Below, one piece after another: positions 59,201 to 64,000 of a DNA stretch of 64,000 bases. A program made the translations under genes and the position numbers. The stretch spans positions 1 through 64,000 of the forward strand of contig NZ_BMVP01000013.1 of the NCBI RefSeq assembly GCF_014650775.1, given 5' to 3'. Below the pieces are notes generated by a model that had not been told where the DNA came from, did no database searches, and was given only the letters and a program-made list of their open reading frames with translations. The stretch comes from Streptomyces cirratus. GTDB taxonomy: Bacteria > Actinomycetota > Actinomycetes > Streptomycetales > Streptomycetaceae. Positions within the stretch are counted from its first letter, which is position 1, and every line of letters begins with the position of its first letter.

Positions 59201-61936
59201 GGGCAGGTGACGCAGGTCCTCGGTCGCCCACGTGACGTCACCGTCCGGGTCGACCACCTGGAGGGGGTCGCCGCCGGCCGTCGCCTCCAGCCGGGTGCGC
59301 AGCGAGGCGTGCCGCCCCACCAGGTCGCGCAGCGCGCGGTGCAGGGCGGCCGGGTCGAGGTCGCCGGTGAGGGTGAGCACGAGGGGGACGTTGTAGAGCG
59401 GGCTGCCGGGGGCGAGCCGGTCCAGGAACCACAGGCGCTGCTGGGCGAAGGACAGGGGCTGGGGAGCGGCACCCGCGGGGGCCAGGGGCGGGGCCGTGGC
59501 GGCGGAGCGGGCCGTGGCGGCGCGCCGCGCGAAGGCGGACACCGTGGGCGCCTCGAAGACGTCCCGCAGGCCGAGTTCGGTCCCGAGCGCGGCGGCGACG
59601 CGGCCGACGGCCTGGGCCGCCAGCAGGGAGTTGCCGCCGAGCGCGAAGAAGTCGTCGTCGGCGGAGGGCTCCGCCAGTCCCAGGACCTGCGACCAGACGC
59701 GGGCCACCAGCTCCTCGGTCTCGCCGCGGGGCGGCACCAGGGTCGCGGAACGCGCGCGGTCCCCTTCGGCCGGCTCGGGGAGCGCCGCGAGGTCGGCCTT
59801 GCCGTTCGGCGTCACGGGCAGTTCGTCCAGCATCACGTACCAGGTGGGGACCATGGCCGCGGGAAGCCGGTCCGCGACGAACGACCGCAGGGCGCGCGGC
59901 TCGGGCCGCTCGCGTCCCGTCGTGACGATGTAGGCGGCGAGCGCCCGCCGGTCGCCCTCGCCCTTGAGGACGACGACCGCCTCCTGTACGCCGGGACGGC
60001 CGCGGAGCACGTTCGCGATCTCGTCGGGCTCGATGCGGACGCCGCGGATCTTGACTTGGGAGTCGGCGCGGCCGAGGTACTCAAGGGTGCCGTCGGCGCG
60101 CCAGCGGGCGATGTCCCCGGTGCGGTAGAGGCGTTCGCCGGTGCCGAACGGGTTCGGTACGAACCGCTCCGCGGTCAGGCCGGGGCGTCCGGTGTAGCCG
60201 CGGGCGAGGCCGGGGCCACCGATGTGCAGTTCGCCCGGCATCGCGACGCCGGCGTGGCCGCCGCGGCGGTCGAGGACGTACAGCTCGGTGCCGGTGATCG
60301 GCCGGCCGATCGGGATCCGGTCCTCCGCGGCCGGGGTGCCGACGTCGTGGCGGCTCGCGATGGTGGTGCCCTCGGTGGGACCGTAGGCGTTGACGAGCCG
60401 GACGCCGGGGGCGGCATGGCGTACGGCGCGCACCCGGCGGACGTCCGCCGCCTCGCCCCCGAAGAAGAGCGTGCGCAGCGGCGCGAACAGGGCCGGGTCG
60501 GTGTCGGCGCACTTGTGGAAGACGGCCGTGGTGAGCAGCATCGAGGTGATGCCATCGGCCTCGATGCGCCGGCGCAGCGCGGAGGGCGCCACCACCTCGT
60601 GCTTGGGGAGGCCCACCAGCCGGGCACCGTTCAGCAGGGCTCCCCAGATCTCGAAGGTGGCCGCGTCGAACGAGGTGTTGGCGACCTGGCCGACGACGTC
60701 GGACGGGCCCCAGCCGAGGTAGTCGGTGTCACGGACCAGGCGCACGATCCCTCGGTGGGTGATGGCGACGCCCTTGGGGCGGCCGGTCGAGCCCGAGGTG
60801 TAGAGCACGCACGCCTGCTGGTCGGGGTGCGGCGGCACGCGCGGGGCGGGCGGGTCGGAGGGGACGGACCGCCCTTGGAGTTCGGCGGTCCGCACCACCG
60901 GGACGTCGCCACCGAAGGAGACGTCCCGGTCGGCGATCACCAGACGGGTCCGGCTGTCCTGGACCATGTAGGCCAGCCGTGCGTCGGGGTGGCCGGGGTC
61001 GAGCGGGACGTATGCCGCGCCGGCCATCAGCACCGCGAGCATCGCGACGACCAGCTCCGCGGAGGGCTCGAAGGCCAGTCCGACGGTGTTCTCGGCGCGC
61101 ACCCCGCGTTCCCGGAGGGCGTCCGCCATCCGTTCCGCGCGGGAGCGCAGTTCTCGGTAGGTCAAGGTGGCGTCGGGGAACACCAAGGCCACGGCGTCCG
61201 GGTCGGTTCCGGGTCGGTCGAGGAGGGCCTCGACCACGCTGAGGGGGGTGGTGCGGCCCGGTGCGGTGCCCCAGGCGGTCAGCAGCGCCAGCTCCTCGGC
61301 CGTGGTGTGCCCGAGCGCGTGGAGCGGCGAGCCGGGGGCGGCCAGCGCGTTGTCCAGCAGGGTGGTGAAGTGTGCGGCGAAGCGTTCGGCGGTCGCCCGG
61401 TCGAGCAGGTCGGGGTCGTAGGCGAGCACGCCCGACCGGGTGCCGTCGGGGGACGGCGGGTCCCAGAGCAGTGCGAGGTCGGCGGGCGGCGCGGGGCGGG
61501 CGCCGCGCGAACCGGTCACCGTCGGGAAGGCCGGTGTCCGGGGAGAGGCGCCCGTCTCGCGTGGATCCGGAGCGGCTTGGGCCAGGGCCTGGCGGACCGC
61601 TGCGAGGAAGTCCGCGAAGGCGAGGGTCTCGTCGGCGTGCGCGGGCAGCGGCAGGAGGGTGTCCGGGGCCGAGGGGTCCGGGACGCCGACGATGACATCG
61701 GGCACGCCCGTGCAGCGGCTGACGAGCAGCGCGAAGACGGTGGTGAGTACCGTGAGCCGGTCGGCTGCGAGGCTGTCCGCGACGCGCTCCAGGCGCTCCT
61801 CGACCGGGCGGCCGAGGGAGAGCGCGAGCGAGTCGTGTGCTGCGCGGCGCCGGGCGGGCCGACGGCGGTCGGTGGGGAGCCCGGGCGCGGAGGGCTCCTC
61901 GGGGAGCCGGTCCCGCGCTGATGCGTTGGCCGCCAC
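56216..61936 (-). CDS. NRPS1: half C-A-PCP-C-A-PCP
   Basis: A 1906-residue two-module NRPS and first assembly-line enzyme. Residues 35-240 are only the C-terminal half of a condensation domain (LALSLGRPVEERLERVADSL, DLLDRATAERFAAHFTTLL). A1 follows (TSGSTGRPKG, TSFDAATFEIWG, AYGPTEGTT), its code by eye D-A-F-L-F-G-A-T-I. PCP1 has FFALGGNSLL. A full C domain has MHHAVCDGAS. A2 has TSGTTGTPKG and GFDVAAEELF, its code by eye D-V-E-N-V-V-A-I-T. PCP2 has FFEAGGHSLL. No epimerase or methyltransferase is present. Substrates of A1 and A2 are not assigned. The GTG at 61936 follows AAGGAG. Confidence 0.93.
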   Translation of the reverse strand: MAANASARDRLPEEPSAPGLPTDRRRPARRRAAHDSLALSLGRPVEERLERVADSLAADRLTVLTTVFALLVSRCTGVPDVIVGVPDPSAPDTLLPLPAHADETLAFADFLAAVRQALAQAAPDPRETGASPRTPAFPTVTGSRGARPAPPADLALLWDPPSPDGTRSGVLAYDPDLLDRATAERFAAHFTTLLDNALAAPGSPLHALGHTTAEELALLTAWGTAPGRTTPLSVVEALLDRPGTDPDAVALVFPDATLTYRELRSRAERMADALRERGVRAENTVGLAFEPSAELVVAMLAVLMAGAAYVPLDPGHPDARLAYMVQDSRTRLVIADRDVSFGGDVPVVRTAELQGRSVPSDPPAPRVPPHPDQQACVLYTSGSTGRPKGVAITHRGIVRLVRDTDYLGWGPSDVVGQVANTSFDAATFEIWGALLNGARLVGLPKHEVVAPSALRRRIEADGITSMLLTTAVFHKCADTDPALFAPLRTLFFGGEAADVRRVRAVRHAAPGVRLVNAYGPTEGTTIASRHDVGTPAAEDRIPIGRPITGTELYVLDRRGGHAGVAMPGELHIGGPGLARGYTGRPGLTAERFVPNPFGTGERLYRTGDIARWRADGTLEYLGRADSQVKIRGVRIEPDEIANVLRGRPGVQEAVVVLKGEGDRRALAAYIVTTGRERPEPRALRSFVADRLPAAMVPTWYVMLDELPVTPNGKADLAALPEPAEGDRARSATLVPPRGETEELVARVWSQVLGLAEPSADDDFFALGGNSLLAAQAVGRVAAALGTELGLRDVFEAPTVSAFARRAATARSAATAPPLAPAGAAPQPLSFAQQRLWFLDRLAPGSPLYNVPLVLTLTGDLDPAALHRALRDLVGRHASLRTRLEATAGGDPLQVVDPDGDVTWATEDLRHLPGPEREAAATERAREEASRPFDLTAGPLARFRLLRVDERRCVLLLTMHHAVCDGASVGVLLRDLTALYRAAADGGPDPLPPLPVQYPDYAVWQRALLDGPARESQLGYWRDCLAAAPPVLELPTDRPRPAAPRHVGATVPVRLPAALTARLGEVSGRLGTTRFMTLLAVFSLLLGRYAGVRDVSVGTPASGRVRPELDDLIGFFVNTLVLRSRWDEEQTFAGFLATVREGALGALGHQDVPFEQVVEAVGPSRDPSWTPLFQVMMAMQKVPEEVALAPGLAMAVRESAAPVAKFDLTLVWEESSLETGALRGVLEYDVDLFDRATVERFAGHFTALLESALATPEARLHDLSMLDGPELESLVGGHHGHPVEAPGTLLGLLADASQRWGARTALSQDGRSVSHAELAARSDRLHHRLRARGVRPGSRVVVCMERSPDWPVALIAVMKAGAAYVPVDAGAPQERLDQVVADSGAVLVLGCAASGGRASAGVPFVTVAEALGDGGPARLPGEDAGTRPVPPAATAYVLYTSGTTGTPKGVCVSQANLAHTLRAVADRYGLHPDDRVLQFASLGFDVAAEELFATLIRGGHVVMLPAGPVPGMAELTTLARRERLTVLNLPASYWHEWVAVLDRHPVADCPALRLVVVGSERVDAGRLAEWQASAPATVRWLNAYGPTETTITATLHEPAPGAARGGTTVPIGRPLPGVRAYVLDERLRPVPRGVHGDLYLAGPGVSQGYLEDPGRTASAFLPDPWGPPGERMYATGDRVRATADGTLEFLGRTDHQVKLRGFRIELGEIEAALSAHPQVKDAAVVLREDVPGKPVLVGYAALRGTATADGLREHLARKLPEYMVPAALVLMDALPRGERGKTDRRALPAPAPAGGATARAPLHGEMERLVAAVWAEVLAVAQVGAEDNFFEAGGHSLLLLRVQARLAERLGRQVPVVDLFAHPTVRSLARHLADGEEGPTTTGDAGRRRAAARKAQTRARTPRRTAR

Positions 61937-62348
61937 GTGGGGTTTCTCCTTCGAAGGGCATGGCTCGCCGGGGGACGGAGCCGGTGGTGGTCCGGTTCCG
62001 TCCCGTCGGCCGGGCGGGGATTACCTGGTGCTGGGGGTCCGCGGGGGTGTGCCGTCGCGGCGCCCGGTGCGGGCGCGGCTCGTACGGGACGCGGGTGCGT
62101 GGACCGCCGCGGCGGCCGTGCGGGCCGGGCCCCGTCCGCGGGAGGGGGCTTGACGGCAGGAGCCAGTGCTGTGGCCGGGAAGGTCTGCCGGGTCGCGGCG
62201 TCCGGTGCGGTGCAGCGCAAGGCGGAGGGCCGTGGCTCGTACCGGACGTACGCGCGCGGTGTCGACAACGGTGGGACACCTCCCAGCGGTAGCTGGGAGA
62301 GGTGCCGTGCCGGGCGCGGCGACCCGGTGAACCCTCCCGGTCACAGCA
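61937..62348 (-). promoter_or_regulatory. Leader region of NRPS1 with hairpin
   Basis: A 412-base gap inside an otherwise tight gene block. A stem-loop at 62277-62304 (CTCCCAGC-GGTA-GCTGGGAG with a further CAC/GTG pair) lies 45 bases after the exporter stop and may end that transcript. The remaining 300 bases hold no gene and probably contain a separate promoter for the megasynthase operon. No promoter boxes could be named. Confidence 0.55.
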
Positions 62349-63638
62349 CTAGCCGACGGGGTTCGGCTCCGCCGGGGATTCCTCCGGGTGCTCCAGCTCG
62401 CGCATCCGGCGCACGGGGGAGATCAGCACGATCAACGAGGGAACGAAGAGGCCGATCGCCGAGAGCACGACCGTCTCGCGCAGACCCAGGGTGGTGGCGA
62501 GGGCGCCGCCCATGAGGGAGCCGAGGGCGAGGGTGCCCCAGGAGAGCGAGCGCACGGTCGCGTTCACGCGGCCCTGCAGGTGCTCGGGGGTGATCGCCTG
62601 CCGGAAGCTGATGACGGTGACGTCCCACACGGGGATGCCGAAGAATCCGATGAAGGTCGCGACGCCCGCGAGTACGGCGGCGCCGAGGGAGTTCCCGTCC
62701 ACGGTGGACAGGAGGAGGAATCCGAGGCCGGGCAGGGCCACGGCGGCGATCAGGGTGGGGCCGACGCCCAGCCGGGCGGTGAGCCGCTCGGACAGCAGGG
62801 CGCCGAGGAGTCCGCCGACGCTGCCGACCGCCACGATCAGGCCGACGGCCGCCGAGCTGAGTCCCGCCTCACGGATGAGGTAGAGGAAGTAGACGGCCAT
62901 GACCGAGCTGAAGAACAGGCTGAGGAAGAAGACCGCGACGGTGCACCAGCGGAGCATGGGGTTGCGGCCGACGAGGGAGAACCCCTCGCGCAGCGAGGCC
63001 CAGACCGACTTCTTCCCCTCGGCGTCCGGTTCGGTCCGGGGGGCGGCGTCCGCCGGCATCCGGGTGAGCGCGAGCGCCGAGACGAGGTAGCTCACGGCGT
63101 CGACGGCGATCACGGCGGGGGCGCTGAGGACCCCGATCAGCGCGCCCGCGATGCCGGGGCCGGCGACCTCGGCGGTCGAGGCGGAGGCTTGCAGCTTGCC
63201 GTTGGCCTCCATCAGCCGGTCGCGGCCGACGAGCCCGGGAAGGTAGGACATGTAGGAGATCTCGAAGAAGACGGTCATGGTGCCCACCAGGAACGTCACG
63301 ACGAGCAGCTGGGGGATCGTCAGCATGTCGAGGGCGTAGGCCACGGGGATCCAGGCGAGTGCGGCGAACCGGACCAGGTTCGCCGCGATCAGGATGGGCC
63401 GCCGGGCCCGCCGGTCCACCAGGACACCGACGAACAGTCCGAACAGCAGGAACGGCAACGATTCGAGGGCGCCCAGCAGACCGGCCTCCATCGGGGTCGC
63501 GTGGAGGACGACGACCGCGGTGAGGGGCAGTGCCACGTAGGTGATCTGGGTCCCCAGGAAGGAGACCGACTGACTCGCCCAGAAGAGGGCGAAGGCCCTG
63601 TTCCTGAAGACGGATCCGGGCGGACGGGTTGCCTCCAC
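62349..63638 (-). CDS. MFS exporter (EntS-like)
   Basis: A 429-residue membrane protein with 10-12 helices. It begins VEATRPPGSVFRNRAFALFW (read as Met), followed by LGTQITYVALPLTAVVVLHA, the MFS loop VGVLVDRRARRPILIAANLVR (motif A-like) and a central cytoplasmic loop near 195-215. The C-terminal half starts at NPMLRWCTVAVFFLSLFFSS. It resembles the MFS_3/EntS group, which often exports siderophores and NRPS products. The GTG start at 63638 is chosen because GGAGG lies seven bases upstream; the frame is open to 63809 without a good start. It probably exports the cluster product. Confidence 0.88.
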   Translation of the reverse strand: MEATRPPGSVFRNRAFALFWASQSVSFLGTQITYVALPLTAVVVLHATPMEAGLLGALESLPFLLFGLFVGVLVDRRARRPILIAANLVRFAALAWIPVAYALDMLTIPQLLVVTFLVGTMTVFFEISYMSYLPGLVGRDRLMEANGKLQASASTAEVAGPGIAGALIGVLSAPAVIAVDAVSYLVSALALTRMPADAAPRTEPDAEGKKSVWASLREGFSLVGRNPMLRWCTVAVFFLSLFFSSVMAVYFLYLIREAGLSSAAVGLIVAVGSVGGLLGALLSERLTARLGVGPTLIAAVALPGLGFLLLSTVDGNSLGAAVLAGVATFIGFFGIPVWDVTVISFRQAITPEHLQGRVNATVRSLSWGTLALGSLMGGALATTLGLRETVVLSAIGLFVPSLIVLISPVRRMRELEHPEESPAEPNPVG

Positions 63639-63739
63639 GGCAAACCTCCAGATTCGGCGGGAGGGGATCGACGGCGCGGGCCGGCCGGCCGGCGTCGGGC
63701 ATGAACGAGCGTGCGGCCGAGGCGCGTACCGCGCCTCGT

Positions 63740-63946
63740 TCAGCCCAGGGAGGCGACCAGACTCAGCGGTCTCATGTCCGTCCAGTGCGCGTCGACGTAG
63801 GCGACGCACTCCGGACGGCCGGCCGGGCCGTGCACGACGGTCCAGCCGGCGGGAAGCCGGGCGAATTCAGGCCAGAGGGCGTGCTGGCCCTCGCCGTTCA
63901 CCACTACGACGCAGCGGTCCTGGGGACCGTCGGACGGATCCGTCAT
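63740..63946 (-). CDS. mbtH: MbtH-family NRPS accessory protein
   Basis: A 68-residue protein with the complete family pattern: CVVVVNGEGQHALWPEF, PAGWTVVHGPAGRPECVAYV and HWTDMRPLSL. MbtH proteins bind A domains and are often needed for their folding and activity, so it should assist one or more of the four A domains in this cluster. The ATG at 63946 follows GAGGAG. It lies upstream of the exporter gene with a 101-base gap. The cluster may continue beyond the window on this side. Confidence 0.95.
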   Translation of the reverse strand: MTDPSDGPQDRCVVVVNGEGQHALWPEFARLPAGWTVVHGPAGRPECVAYVDAHWTDMRPLSLVASLG

Positions 63947-64000
63947 CGGGTTGTCTCCTCGGGTCGCCTGGGAAGCGAGCGACGCACGGTGCCTGCCGGA

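Overview
The window is high-GC actinobacterial DNA, most likely Streptomyces. The supports are GC-rich third codon positions, frequent GTG starts, many TetR/MarR/MerR regulators paired with oxidoreductases or hydrolases, IS remnants, and two biosynthetic gene clusters. It reads as accessory chromosome; no rRNA, tRNA or CRISPR array was seen.

Positions 376-11600 hold a two-component class II lanthipeptide cluster. On the minus strand, one operon-like block runs lanA1 (alpha-type precursor), lanM1, lanA2 (beta-type precursor), lanM2, lanT, lanF, lanE. Each precursor gene is followed by a strong hairpin and then a synthetase gene. A LuxR-type regulator with a degenerate receiver and a 59-residue membrane protein lie convergent to it. 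LanM enzymes dehydrate and cyclise the precursors, LanT cuts after a leader ending Ala-Ala-Gly and exports them, and LanFE would give self-protection. The alpha core carries the mersacidin/haloduracin-type CTATAEC motif. The beta core ends CPTSACTKRC, like haloduracin-beta and lichenicidin-beta.

Positions 11850-40430 are a mosaic of small regulator-enzyme units and decayed genes. An ATP-dependent DNA ligase gene is split into two fragments around a merR-oxidoreductase pair. There is an IS5-type element with 31-bp ends, an IS630-type remnant beside a truncated repeat protein, a frameshifted two-gene unit, decayed copies of the end of a SpoIIE-type phosphatase gene, a beta-lactamase-like gene with an internal deletion, and a LysR-type fragment. 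Intact genes include SDRs, TetR regulators with visible palindromic operators, SnoaL-like proteins, a cyclophilin, an alpha/beta hydrolase and a GntR(YtrA)-ABC transporter operon.

Positions 40487-63946 are a minus-strand hybrid NRPS/PKS cluster. From upstream to downstream it encodes an MbtH protein, an MFS exporter, NRPS1 (half C-A-T-C-A-T), a KS-AT-ACP-Cy-A-PCP-C hybrid, a DUF6817-like protein, NRPS3 (inactive C-like domain-A-PCP), a SyrP-like non-haem iron dioxygenase, a PaaK-like adenylate-forming enzyme, a SufS-like cysteine desulfurase and a type II thioesterase. The A-domain codes read by eye are DLYNLSLIW (Cys) in the hybrid and DLTKVGHVG (Asp) in NRPS3, and the AT has the malonyl-type HAFH motif. 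The inferred chain is aa1-aa2-malonyl-Cys(thiazoline)-beta-hydroxy-Asp, with no thioesterase domain at the end. The inactive C-like domain before the Asp A domain, next to a SyrP-like hydroxylase, matches the interface-domain arrangement of beta-hydroxyaspartate siderophore NRPSs. A metal-binding, sulfur-containing product is therefore a reasonable inference.
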